The position numbers and the translations under genes are program-made. The notes beneath the pieces were generated by a model. That model searched no databases and was not told the origin of the DNA. It was given only the letters and a program-made list of their open reading frames with translations. A DNA stretch of 64,000 nt from Natronococcus sp. A-GB1 (GTDB taxonomy: Archaea; Halobacteriota; Halobacteria; Halobacteriales; Natrialbaceae), in contig NZ_JARUKW010000005.1 of the NCBI RefSeq assembly GCF_029688845.1, positions 124,001 through 188,000 of the forward strand, in the 5' to 3' direction. Shown here piece by piece: positions 9,735 to 17,680 of the stretch (position 1 is its first letter; every line of letters starts with the position of its first letter).

Positions 9735-9870
9735 GTATTACCTAGTCGTACCACTGGGTGAATCAGTTACGGTCTCGCGGTTGCCGACCGATTTATGCCG
9801 TCGCCATTCGTTCAGTTCTGTATATATGTTTCCGCCACCGTTTTCGAACGAGTCGATTCTCACCGACGAG

Positions 9871-10119
9871 ATGAACCCCCCGACGCAGGCGTATCACGAC
9901 GCCGTCGTCTACGACGAGGCCGACGCCGAGGACCCCCTCTACGAGGGGCCGCTCGTCGTCCACGCCAACGGCTGGCTCGAACTCGAGGGCAACCGCTTGC
10001 TCTCGCCGAGCGCGGTCCACCACGTCGATACCTACGATGACGAGCGACCGCCCGCTGAAACCGACGACCGCGACGCGGTCGACGACGAGCGGCGAACCGG
10101 ACGGTTCGGCTTCCGGTAG
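9871..10119 (+). CDS. Small conserved haloarchaeal hypothetical protein
   Basis: The 82-residue acidic protein has a compact core, PLVVHANGWLELEGNRLLSPSAVHHVDTY, that reads like a small beta-rich domain, and then a disordered charged tail. I do not recognise a named family. I took the ATG at 9871 (MNPPTQAYHDAVVYDEA) because conservation is likely to begin there. An in-frame ATG at 9826 would add fifteen residues and lies next to a TATATATG stretch at 9821-9828 that could instead be the promoter. The neighbours are unrelated. Confidence 0.55.
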   Translation: MNPPTQAYHDAVVYDEADAEDPLYEGPLVVHANGWLELEGNRLLSPSAVHHVDTYDDERPPAETDDRDAVDDERRTGRFGFR

Positions 10120-10149
10120 CCGTCTCGAGCGCTCGAACTCGCACTCGCG

Positions 10150-11052
10150 TCAGCCGTCCAGAAACGACGGCTCTACCGCCTCCTCCGTTTCGGTCTCCCG
10201 CCAGGTGTGCTCCGGTTCCCAGCCGAGTTCCTCGCGGGCTTTCGCCGTCGCAAACGCCGCATCCTCGCCCTCGAGCGTACAGTCCTCGGGCAGATCGCCG
10301 TAGACGTCCTCGATCGTCGCCGCCGTGGGTCGACCGAGGTAGTTCTCCGCCGCGACCGCGAGGTAGGCCTCGTGGCCCTCGATATCGGCAGTGAGCGCGG
10401 CCTCGACCAGCGAGACCAGATCGCGGACGTCGACGTACGACCAGAAGTTACCGCTTCCCTGATCCCCGGGTTCGACCGTTTCGGGGTCGAACGCCTCCCT
10501 CACGCGGGCCAGTTGCTGACTGCCGGGATAGCTCACCCACGCGGGGCGCAGCGAGGTCACCGAAACGTCGAACGCCCGGACCGTTCGCTCGGCGATCAGC
10601 TCGCCGACGAGCTTCGAGGTGCCGTAGGGGTCCTCGGGGCGCTGCGGGTGGGCCTCGTCGATCGGCAGATAGTCGGGCAGGGATGGAGTCGCCGCAAAGG
10701 GCATCCCGTAGGTGCTCTCGCTCGAGGTCCAGACCACCTCCGCGCCCGCCAGTCCGGCGGCCTCGAGAACGTGGTAGGTACTCACAACGTTCGTCTCGAA
10801 GGTCTCACCGCCAGCGCGGATTCCCATCGCGGGGACTCCGGCGCAGTGAACGACGGCGTCGGGATCGGGATCGCGGATCAGCTCCCTGGCGACGCCCTGA
10901 TCCGTCAGATCCCCCGCGAGAAACGTGGCGTTCTCGCGCTCGCCGGGCGGACGCTCGAGGTCGACGCCGAGCACCTCGTGGCCCGCGCTCGCGAGACCCT
11001 CGACGATCCAGCTTCCGATCCCGCCGGTCGCACCGGTGACGACGAGTTTCAT
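10150..11052 (-). CDS. NAD-dependent epimerase/dehydratase (extended SDR)
   Basis: The protein has 300 residues. The N-terminal Rossmann motif VTGATGGIGSWIVEGL is followed by the acidic NAD-selective residue in VLGVDLERPPG. Residues VVHCAGVPAMG and the catalytic YGTSKLVGE (YxxxK) are present, with a Ser in WTSSESTYG. It belongs to the extended SDR family acting on nucleotide sugars or related substrates. The substrate is not predictable, and there are no sugar-pathway neighbours. The C-terminus ends PSFLDG. The gene is convergent with the small hypothetical gene and stands alone. Confidence 0.85.
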   Translation of the reverse strand: MKLVVTGATGGIGSWIVEGLASAGHEVLGVDLERPPGERENATFLAGDLTDQGVARELIRDPDPDAVVHCAGVPAMGIRAGGETFETNVVSTYHVLEAAGLAGAEVVWTSSESTYGMPFAATPSLPDYLPIDEAHPQRPEDPYGTSKLVGELIAERTVRAFDVSVTSLRPAWVSYPGSQQLARVREAFDPETVEPGDQGSGNFWSYVDVRDLVSLVEAALTADIEGHEAYLAVAAENYLGRPTAATIEDVYGDLPEDCTLEGEDAAFATAKAREELGWEPEHTWRETETEEAVEPSFLDG

Positions 11053-11103
11053 GTCCGGAGGCTGCGGCGGGCCGACGAAAACAGTGTGGGTTTCGGCGAT
11101 CGA

Positions 11104-11370
11104 TCACTCGAGGTCGTCCGTCAGGTCCTCGAAATCGGGGCTCCCGGTTGCGCCGAGGATCCACCAGCTACAGAGGGTAGCCACGAGCATGCCCGCTCCG
11201 AACAGAGCGGAACTACCGAACCCCACGATAAACGGCAGGAGCATCGCGGCGAGACCGAGCAGAATACCGACGGTGGCGACGACCAGCCCGACGACCCGTT
11301 TGAAAAATCGGTGTAGCTCGCGTCGCAGGGCGATCCGGAGGGCGGTTACGTCGTTGCGGTCGTCGTCCAT
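11104..11370 (-). CDS. Small two-helix membrane protein
   Basis: The 88-residue protein has a charged N-terminal half (MDDDRNDVTALRIALRRELHRFFKR), two adjacent hydrophobic helices (about residues 27-70) and an acidic tail, SPDFEDLTDDLE. It is probably a small membrane protein with both ends in the cytoplasm. No family is recognised. The start is the ATG at 11370; an upstream in-frame ATG at 11400 would add RRPAVGRR-type residues and looks less likely. It lies between the epimerase and thi4 genes, all on the same strand, with gaps of 51 and 72 bases. Confidence 0.55.
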   Translation of the reverse strand: MDDDRNDVTALRIALRRELHRFFKRVVGLVVATVGILLGLAAMLLPFIVGFGSSALFGAGMLVATLCSWWILGATGSPDFEDLTDDLE

Positions 11371-11442
11371 ACGACGGCCGACAGCCGGACGTCGTATCAA
11401 TTCAGTGATTATCGTTACCCGCGGTGGGAGCCGACCGCGACG

Positions 11443-12372
11443 TCAGTCGTCCGCTGGTGCGGCACGCGACGTGATGTCGACGGGGTCGGCGTCGACCTCG
11501 AGTTCGTCGAGTGCCTCCTGGGCGGCGCGCTTGCCCGAGACGAGCATGGCGCCGAACGTCGGCCCCATGCGGGGCAGCCCGTAGGTCGTCGCGGTCGCCA
11601 TTCCCGTTGCGATCAGGCCGTCGTGGACGAGACCGGTGTGTTCGACGACGGCGTCCTCGCTCTTGCCGACCCACATCGAGTCGTGGCCGGGCGAGTCGTG
11701 GCCGGGGGCGCCGTAGCTGTCGTCGTCGGTCTGGTCCATTCCCGTGGCACTGGCCTCGGCGTCGCCGATACCCGGCGCGTCGAGGACGCCGCGCTCGTCG
11801 AGTTTCTTGACCGCCATCGCGTCGTGGCCCGTCGCGTCGATGACGAGGTCGGCCTCGACGGCGATCGGATCGACGCAGGTGATCTCCCGAGGAAGAGCGT
11901 GGACCGGTGTCCAGTTCATCACGATCCCCGAGACCTTGTGGTCCTCGCGGATGACGATGTCCGTGAACTCGGTCATGTTCTGCATCTTCGCGCCCGCGTC
12001 ACAGGCGGCCTTGATCAGCCCCGAACAGGCCTCGGGGCCGTTCGCGACGTACAGCCCCTCGCTGTCGGCCGACTGCTTGTAGGAGACCTCGAGCTCCTCG
12101 AGGATGTTCTGTGCGGGGTCACGCACCGTCACCTTGTTCATCAGGAAGCCGCCGAGCCAGAACCCGCCGCCGAGGTAGTTGTTCTTCTCGACGACCATCG
12201 TTTTCACGCCGCGCTCGGAGAGCTCCTTGGCCGCGGTCAGCCCCGAGGGGCCGCCGCCGACGATGATGACGTCCGAGTCCGAGAAGTCCATGAACTCCTC
12301 GGTCCACTCCTGGCCGATTGCCCGTGTTACGTCCGCTTCACCGACGTCGCTGAACTGATCGAACTCGCTCAT
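11443..12372 (-). CDS. thi4: Thiazole synthase Thi4 with active-site cysteine
   Basis: The enzyme makes the ADP-thiazole precursor of thiamine from NAD and glycine. The 309-residue protein has the FAD/NAD-binding [17 protein letters not shown] (about 34-51), the glycine-rich [16 protein letters not shown], and a C-terminal [20 protein letters not shown]. Cys166 in REITCVDPI aligns with the sulfur-donating cysteine of yeast Thi4 and with the essential cysteine reported for Haloferax volcanii Thi4. This is the cysteine type rather than the His-type sulfide-using enzyme of methanogens. A disordered loop (about 214-232, [19 protein letters not shown]) resembles haloarchaeal versions. The gene is monocistronic and is probably repressed by the ThiR at 3665-4564. 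Confidence 0.93.
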   Translation of the reverse strand: MSEFDQFSDVGEADVTRAIGQEWTEEFMDFSDSDVIIVGGGPSGLTAAKELSERGVKTMVVEKNNYLGGGFWLGGFLMNKVTVRDPAQNILEELEVSYKQSADSEGLYVANGPEACSGLIKAACDAGAKMQNMTEFTDIVIREDHKVSGIVMNWTPVHALPREITCVDPIAVEADLVIDATGHDAMAVKKLDERGVLDAPGIGDAEASATGMDQTDDDSYGAPGHDSPGHDSMWVGKSEDAVVEHTGLVHDGLIATGMATATTYGLPRMGPTFGAMLVSGKRAAQEALDELEVDADPVDITSRAAPADD

Positions 12373-12476
12373 ACAACTAGGTGGTAACAGTGGGTAGTGA
12401 AAAGTGTGTCGCGATACATCGGATCGCTAACTCGAATCCGTACCCTCAAGACCCGCGGCTGCAAACGACCGACTCG

Positions 12477-12866
12477 ATGCACCGCCGCGCGTTCCTGGCC
12501 GTCGCCACCTCGCTGTCGGTGTCGGGCTGTCTCGAGTACTTCACCGAGGACGCCGAGGAGATCACCGAACCCGCCGACGTCGAGATCGTCTGGGACGACC
12601 TCGTGCGCGACGACCCGGGTACCGACGAGGAACGCGTCTACGTCTGGGGCGTCGTCAGGAACGCGGGGGAGCGAACGCTGTCGTACGTCGAGATCCGAGC
12701 GACGTTCTTCGACGAGGACGGCGAGGAGCTCGAGAGCGTCATCGAGAACGTCGAGGAGGACGTCGCCGAGGGCGAGGAGTGGCCGTTCGACGCGGAGTTC
12801 CCTCACTTCGGCGAGGAGGCCGCCGCGGTCGATAGCTACGAGCTCGAGCCGGCGACGGGTGTCTGA
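12477..12866 (+). CDS. Secreted lipoprotein, FxLYD-like domain
   Basis: The 129-residue protein has the signal peptide MHRRAFLAVATSLSVSGC. The RR pair and lipobox SVSGC predict Tat export and lipid anchoring at Cys18. The mature part has the pattern VYVWGVVRNAGERTLSYVEIRATFFDEDG, typical of FxLYD beta-sandwich domains, where a conserved N-x-(G/S) strand precedes a varied loop. Its role outside the cell is unknown. A second protein of the same type is at 31781-32296. The start ATG at 12477 places the RR at the expected distance from the lipobox. Confidence 0.75.
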   Translation: MHRRAFLAVATSLSVSGCLEYFTEDAEEITEPADVEIVWDDLVRDDPGTDEERVYVWGVVRNAGERTLSYVEIRATFFDEDGEELESVIENVEEDVAEGEEWPFDAEFPHFGEEAAAVDSYELEPATGV

Positions 12867-12950
12867 CGTGCTCGAGCCGACCGCAGGGACGTGCCGACGG
12901 CCGCACACGACGCTCGCAGGACGTCGCGACCACCCACACCCAACGTTGTC

Positions 12951-14468
12951 ATGACCGATCAGGACGAGGGCGTTACCACGCTCGCCAAGCAGGGTAGCAT
13001 CACGTTCGCCGGAAACGTGATCAACGGCGCGATGGGGTTTGCGATCGTCATGCTGATGACGCGGTTCGTCAGCCCCTCCGTCTACGGGCTGTTCGTGCTG
13101 GCGACGTCGGTCATCCTGTTCATGCAGGTCTTCGCCAACCTCGGGCTCCCGCTCGCGATCGACTACTTCGTCCCCCAGTACCTCGACGACGACGAGTACG
13201 GGAAGGCCAAGGGCGTGATCGTCCAGGTGACCGCGACGGTGCTGGTGACGTCGTCGCTGGTCGCGCTCGCGCTCGCGCTCAGCGCCGCCGCCTTCGCCGA
13301 GTTCTTCGAGGAGCCGGCACTGCGGGTCGGACTCCTGCTCCTCTCGGTGACGATCCCGATGTTGGCGATCTACAACGTCCTGTTGACCTCCTACTACAGC
13401 ATCAAGAAGCTCCAGTACCGGGTCATCATGCGGGATCTGGTTCGCCCGATCGTCCGGTTTACGGCCACCGCCGGGCTGTTGCTCGCGGGGTTCGGCCTGC
13501 TCGGGCTCGTCGCCGGCTACATCGTCGGGCTGTTCGTCGCGATCACGGTCGGCGCCGCCGTCTTCACCTACAAGGCCTGGGATCTGCTCTCGCGGGAGCT
13601 CGAGCTGGTCGCGCCCGGTCCGCTGGTGAAGTACTCGGTCCCGCTGGCGATGACCAGTGTCGTCTTCGTCCTGATGGGCCACGTCGACTACTTCGTGCTC
13701 GGCTTCTTCCTCGACTCCGATGACGTTGGGATCTACCGCGTCGGCTACATGCTCGGCTCCGGGCTGATGATCATCTTCAACTCGCTGTCGCCCGTGTTCA
13801 AACCCCTGATCGCCGAGAGCCGGAACGATATCGGCCTCGTCGAACAGCGGTTCCGGATCATGGCCCGCTGGATCGCCGGCATCACGCTGCCCGTCGCCAT
13901 CTTCCTCTCGCTGGGTGCGAGTTCCTTCCTCGCGGTGCTCTACACGCCCCAGTACGCCGAGGCGACCGCCGTCGTTGCCCTCCTCGCCGTCGCCTTCCTC
14001 TTCAACGTCACCTTCGGCGGCCCCGACGGCTCGCTGCTGCAGGGCCTTGGCTACTCCCGGTTCGTCTTCGCTAACACCCTCGTCCTCTTCGGCGTCAACC
14101 TCCTCGTCTCGTTCACGCTCGTCCCGTTTCTCGGGATGGAGGGCGCCGCGATCGGTTCGGCGACCGCGCTCTTTCTCGTCGGCGGACTCACCCTCGCGGA
14201 GATCTACTACCTCGACGGGATCCACCCGTTCACCCGGGATTTCGCGAAGATCGTCGGTGCCGGTATCCCGGCGGCCGTCGCCGGTGCGCCGATCGTCTAC
14301 GTCCTCGAGTCCGATCTCCTGACCGTCGTCGTCCTGCCGATCGTCGTCGTCGCCACCTACGCGGGAACGCTCGTCCTCACGGACGCCTTCACTGACGACG
14401 ACGCCCGCATGGCCGCCGAGTTCAGCCCGACGCTGCGAAAGTGGCTCCCCGTCGGCGGCTCGAGTTAG
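12951..14468 (+). CDS. Oligosaccharide flippase-like membrane transporter
   Basis: The protein has 505 residues and about 14 transmembrane segments and belongs to the MVF/polysaccharide-export superfamily. Recognisable parts are LAKQGSITFAGNVINGAMGF at the N-terminus and YGLFVLATSVI in the second helix, with the lipid-facing helices following. These proteins flip lipid-linked glycans, for example for S-layer glycoprotein decoration. No glycosyltransferase is adjacent, so the substrate is open. The start is ATG 12951. It is convergent with the MATE gene, sharing TTAG at the stops. Confidence 0.85.
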   Translation: MTDQDEGVTTLAKQGSITFAGNVINGAMGFAIVMLMTRFVSPSVYGLFVLATSVILFMQVFANLGLPLAIDYFVPQYLDDDEYGKAKGVIVQVTATVLVTSSLVALALALSAAAFAEFFEEPALRVGLLLLSVTIPMLAIYNVLLTSYYSIKKLQYRVIMRDLVRPIVRFTATAGLLLAGFGLLGLVAGYIVGLFVAITVGAAVFTYKAWDLLSRELELVAPGPLVKYSVPLAMTSVVFVLMGHVDYFVLGFFLDSDDVGIYRVGYMLGSGLMIIFNSLSPVFKPLIAESRNDIGLVEQRFRIMARWIAGITLPVAIFLSLGASSFLAVLYTPQYAEATAVVALLAVAFLFNVTFGGPDGSLLQGLGYSRFVFANTLVLFGVNLLVSFTLVPFLGMEGAAIGSATALFLVGGLTLAEIYYLDGIHPFTRDFAKIVGAGIPAAVAGAPIVYVLESDLLTVVVLPIVVVATYAGTLVLTDAFTDDDARMAAEFSPTLRKWLPVGGSS

Positions 14469-15952
14469 GGATCGAGCACCTCGCTTTCGTCGCCAGCGCT
14501 CGAGCCGATCTGAGCCTCTCGCTGCTCGCCTGCCTCGTCGATGACGCCCTCGGTCCAGGTCCCGAGCCGGAACCAGAGCACGGCGACGACGAACGAAGCG
14601 ACCATCCCGAACGAGAACGCCCACCAGATCCCCGCGACGCCGAGATCGATCGCGGCCACGGTCGGAATCGTCACGCCGACGAACGGCACCGTCACGGCGG
14701 TAAAGGCGAGCACCAACGCGACCGGGACCCGGAAGATCCACCGCGAGAGGAACGAAAGCACCATCGCCTCGCGGGTGTTCCCCGCGCCCCGGAACGCCCC
14801 CTGGAGGACCATCACGCCGGCGAACAGCGCCCAGAACGGCGCCATGATCCGGAGAAAGAGAACGCCCTCGGCGATCACCTCTGGGTCGGCGACGAAGATC
14901 CGCATCGCCTGGGCGGGGAAGGCGACGAGGACGGCGGCGACCGCGAAGATCAGGAGCATCGTCCCCGCGGTCGCGACCCGGGCGACCGCGGCGGCCCGAT
15001 CCGGCGTACCCGCCCCGAGGTTCTGCCCGACTCCAGTTGCGGTCGCGTTGCCGACCGCGCCAGCGACGGCCCACGTCACCGACATGAACCGGACGCCGAT
15101 CCCGTACGCCGCGGTTGGCGCGGCCCCGAAGCGGGCGACGAAGCCGGCCATCGCGACCGACGCGAAGCTGCGTGCCCAGCCGTCGATCGTCGCCGGGTAG
15201 CCGATGTCGACCAGCTGGCGCTGAATTGCGAGGTTGGGAGTCAGGTCGCCGAGCCGGAGCCGAACGCCGAACCGCCCGTCGAGCAGAATGGCGATCCCGG
15301 CGACGGTGGCGAACGCGCGGGCGATAAACGTCGCGACGGCCGCACCTCGAGTTCCCATCTCGGGGAACGGTCCCCAGCCGAGGATGAAGAACGGATCGAG
15401 GACGACGTTGAGCCCGGCCGAGATCAGCACGAGCCACATCGCCGTCTTCGTGTCGCCGGCGCCCTGGAGCGACGAGCGGAACGCGAAAAAGAGGAAGGTG
15501 AGCGGCAGCGCGAGGAAGATGACCTCGATGTAGGCGAGCGCCTCGACGAACACCCGGTCGCGGGCGCCGATCAGGACGAGCAGCGGTCGCCGGAAGTAGA
15601 GACCGACGGCGGCGAGCGCCGTCGAGACGGCCAGTGCGAGCAGGATCGTCTGGGCGACGACCCGATCGGCCATCCGGTCGTCGTCGGCGCCGACGTACTG
15701 GGAGACCAGCGCGATGGTCGCTGCGGTGAGTCCCATCGCCGTCGAGACGAACATCCACGAGAGCGGAAACATCAGGGAGACGGCGGCGACGGCCTCGCTG
15801 CTCACGCGGCCGACCCAGAACATATCCGCCAGGTTGTAGAACGTCTGCAGGAGGTTGCCGAGTACGAGCGGCCAGGCTAGGTGGAGCAGCTTCGGCGGGA
15901 TCGCCCCCGTTGTCATGTCGACGCGTTTACGGTCGGGTTCCGGCTCTGCCAC
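14465..15952 (-). CDS. MATE family efflux transporter
   Basis: The protein has 495 residues and about 12 membrane segments in two halves. The typical MATE start is AWPLVLGNLLQTFYNLADMFWVGR; the second half repeats it weakly (DIGYPATIDGWARSFASVA). It is predicted to extrude organic cations or drugs in exchange for Na+ or H+. I chose the GTG at 15952 (VAEPEPDRKRVDMTTG), because related haloarchaeal proteins tend to have a few residues before the V-D-x-T-x-G motif. The ATG at 15916 (MTTGAIPPK) is a good alternative. The upstream neighbour on the other strand is the serine hydrolase gene. Confidence 0.85.
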   Translation of the reverse strand: MAEPEPDRKRVDMTTGAIPPKLLHLAWPLVLGNLLQTFYNLADMFWVGRVSSEAVAAVSLMFPLSWMFVSTAMGLTAATIALVSQYVGADDDRMADRVVAQTILLALAVSTALAAVGLYFRRPLLVLIGARDRVFVEALAYIEVIFLALPLTFLFFAFRSSLQGAGDTKTAMWLVLISAGLNVVLDPFFILGWGPFPEMGTRGAAVATFIARAFATVAGIAILLDGRFGVRLRLGDLTPNLAIQRQLVDIGYPATIDGWARSFASVAMAGFVARFGAAPTAAYGIGVRFMSVTWAVAGAVGNATATGVGQNLGAGTPDRAAAVARVATAGTMLLIFAVAAVLVAFPAQAMRIFVADPEVIAEGVLFLRIMAPFWALFAGVMVLQGAFRGAGNTREAMVLSFLSRWIFRVPVALVLAFTAVTVPFVGVTIPTVAAIDLGVAGIWWAFSFGMVASFVVAVLWFRLGTWTEGVIDEAGEQREAQIGSSAGDESEVLDP

Positions 15953-16112
15953 GGCGCTTTCGATGCCTTCTCGCTCCGAGGGAGAAAAGGGCTCGACTCC
16001 CCAGTTTCGTTGCCGGCTTTTGCCGATCTCGAGCCCGACCGAGCGCGGCGAGGCCGACGGCTTCGATGCGAACACCTCACCATTGATGAACGGCCGGCCG
16101 AAGCACATCGCT

Positions 16113-17477
16113 ATGGCCGACACCCTCGAGCCGACGACCACCGATCGGATCGATTCGTTGCTGCGCGACCGACTGCAAGGAGACGAGATTCCGGGATTGA
16201 GCCTCGCGATCACCGACGGGGACGACACCGTCTACGCGCGCGGCTACGGATCGCGGGATCTCGCGGCGAACGATCCCGCCACGCCCGAAACCGTCTACGG
16301 CATCGGCTCAGTCTCGAAATCGTTCGCCGCGCTTGCGGTGGCACGACTCGTCGACGCCGGCGTCCTCGCGTTCGACGACCCCGTGGCGACACATCTCGAG
16401 ATTGACGTTCCCGACGACGTGACGCTTCACCATCTGCTCAGTCACACCTCCGGCTACCCCTCGCTCGCGGTCAGTGAGGCCCTGATCGCCCGCCAGCTCG
16501 AGGTCGGCGAGTCGCACGTCCCCCTCGGGACCCGGGACGATTTCCACACTCACGTCGACGGTGCGCGCGACGAGATCGTCGGCGACCCCGGCGAGCACTG
16601 GCTGTACTGCAACTCCGGCTACACGCTCGTCGGCGAAGTGATCGAAGCCGTCACCGGACGCTCGTTTACGGCGTACGTCGAAGACGAGGTCCTCAAGCCG
16701 CTCGCGATGGCCCGTTCAACGTACGACGGCGACGTCTTCGAAGGCTTCGACGATCGGATGACGCCGTACTTCGCCGGTGAGGGCGAGGACGCCTCCCTCG
16801 AACCCGCCCCCGTCCCCGTCCGCGAGCGCAGCGCGGCAGCGGGTGGCCTGCTCGCGCCCGTGACCGACCTCGCGCGCTACCTGCGACTGCACCTCAACGG
16901 TGGCACGGTCGACGGTACGGAGATCATCAGCGAGGAGAGACTCGAGCCGTGTTACGGCGCGTATGCCGAGACGCCGTCGGGTCCGTACGGCTACGGCTGG
17001 CGCACCCGCGAGGTCGCCGGTCGCGAGCTGATCGGTCACGGCGGCTCGGTCGTCGTCTCGACGGCGTACGCCGGTTTCTCGCCCGACGAGGGGCTCGGAG
17101 TCGCGCTGCTGGCAAACGCCTCGCCGGGGTACGGTCTCGCGGAACTCGGGAAGGGTGTCTTCGCGGCGCTGGTCGGCGAGAATCCCGTCGACCTGCCGTT
17201 TTTCGCGCGAAAGCGCCGGCTCGAGGAACTGGCCGGCGAGTACGAATCCTATCGCGGCATCAAGCGGGGTGAAGTCAGCGTCGAGGGAGGGACCCTTCGC
17301 CTGCGCGTCGGCGGTCCGATCGAGGACGGCTCCTGGACGCCGCTGATCCCGGACGACCTCGAGGCCGGCGAGTTCCACGCGCTGACGACTGCGGGCGATC
17401 GCCAGCCGGTGCGCTTCGAGCGCGACGGCGACGACCTGTGCCTGTACGTCGACCGGTGGCGGTTACACCAGCGCTGA
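16113..17477 (+). CDS. Serine hydrolase, beta-lactamase class C-like
   Basis: The protein has 454 residues. The catalytic triad motifs of the penicillin-binding/class C fold are all present: SxxK as GSVSKSF (about residues 66-72), YxN as YCNSGY, and HGG in IGHGGSVVVS. A C-terminal DUF3471-like domain (about 365-454, EELAGEYESYRG onward) follows. There is no signal peptide, so it is probably cytoplasmic. As archaea lack peptidoglycan, the substrate is likely an ester or D-amino-acid peptide rather than a beta-lactam. The start ATG at 16113 lies 160 bases from the divergent MATE start. Confidence 0.85.
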   Translation: MADTLEPTTTDRIDSLLRDRLQGDEIPGLSLAITDGDDTVYARGYGSRDLAANDPATPETVYGIGSVSKSFAALAVARLVDAGVLAFDDPVATHLEIDVPDDVTLHHLLSHTSGYPSLAVSEALIARQLEVGESHVPLGTRDDFHTHVDGARDEIVGDPGEHWLYCNSGYTLVGEVIEAVTGRSFTAYVEDEVLKPLAMARSTYDGDVFEGFDDRMTPYFAGEGEDASLEPAPVPVRERSAAAGGLLAPVTDLARYLRLHLNGGTVDGTEIISEERLEPCYGAYAETPSGPYGYGWRTREVAGRELIGHGGSVVVSTAYAGFSPDEGLGVALLANASPGYGLAELGKGVFAALVGENPVDLPFFARKRRLEELAGEYESYRGIKRGEVSVEGGTLRLRVGGPIEDGSWTPLIPDDLEAGEFHALTTAGDRQPVRFERDGDDLCLYVDRWRLHQR

Positions 17478-17680
17478 TCCGCGGTCGGGGCGACCTCGTC
17501 GCCGCTACTGGACCAAGTAGGGTCCTCACACGCGCGCGAGCGCAACGCCCGCGTAACGCACGCACACCCGCGCTGTCTGCGGGTTTTGCCGAAAGCGTTA
17601 TCAAATCCTCAGCCGTACCGGGCGACCATGATCGTGACTGTCGCACCGGTTCTACCGCTCGAGCCGCGAGGTGATCGGCG

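Noticed and set aside
9753-9763. ACTGGGTGAAT upstream of 9734, similar to ATTGGGTGAAT at 24666-24676
   Set aside because: Only two close copies at different distances from their genes (19 and 34 bases); too little to call a shared operator.
12369-15758. 1129-codon minus-strand open frame
   Set aside because: It crosses the thi4 promoter, lipoprotein, flippase and MATE genes with low-complexity Arg/Asp/Glu/Gly sequence, the usual antisense shadow in GC-rich DNA.
17628-17680. ATG at 17628 as a longer start for topA
   Set aside because: It is out of frame with the topoisomerase; the GTG at 17681 has a ribosome-binding site and begins the TOPRIM sequence.
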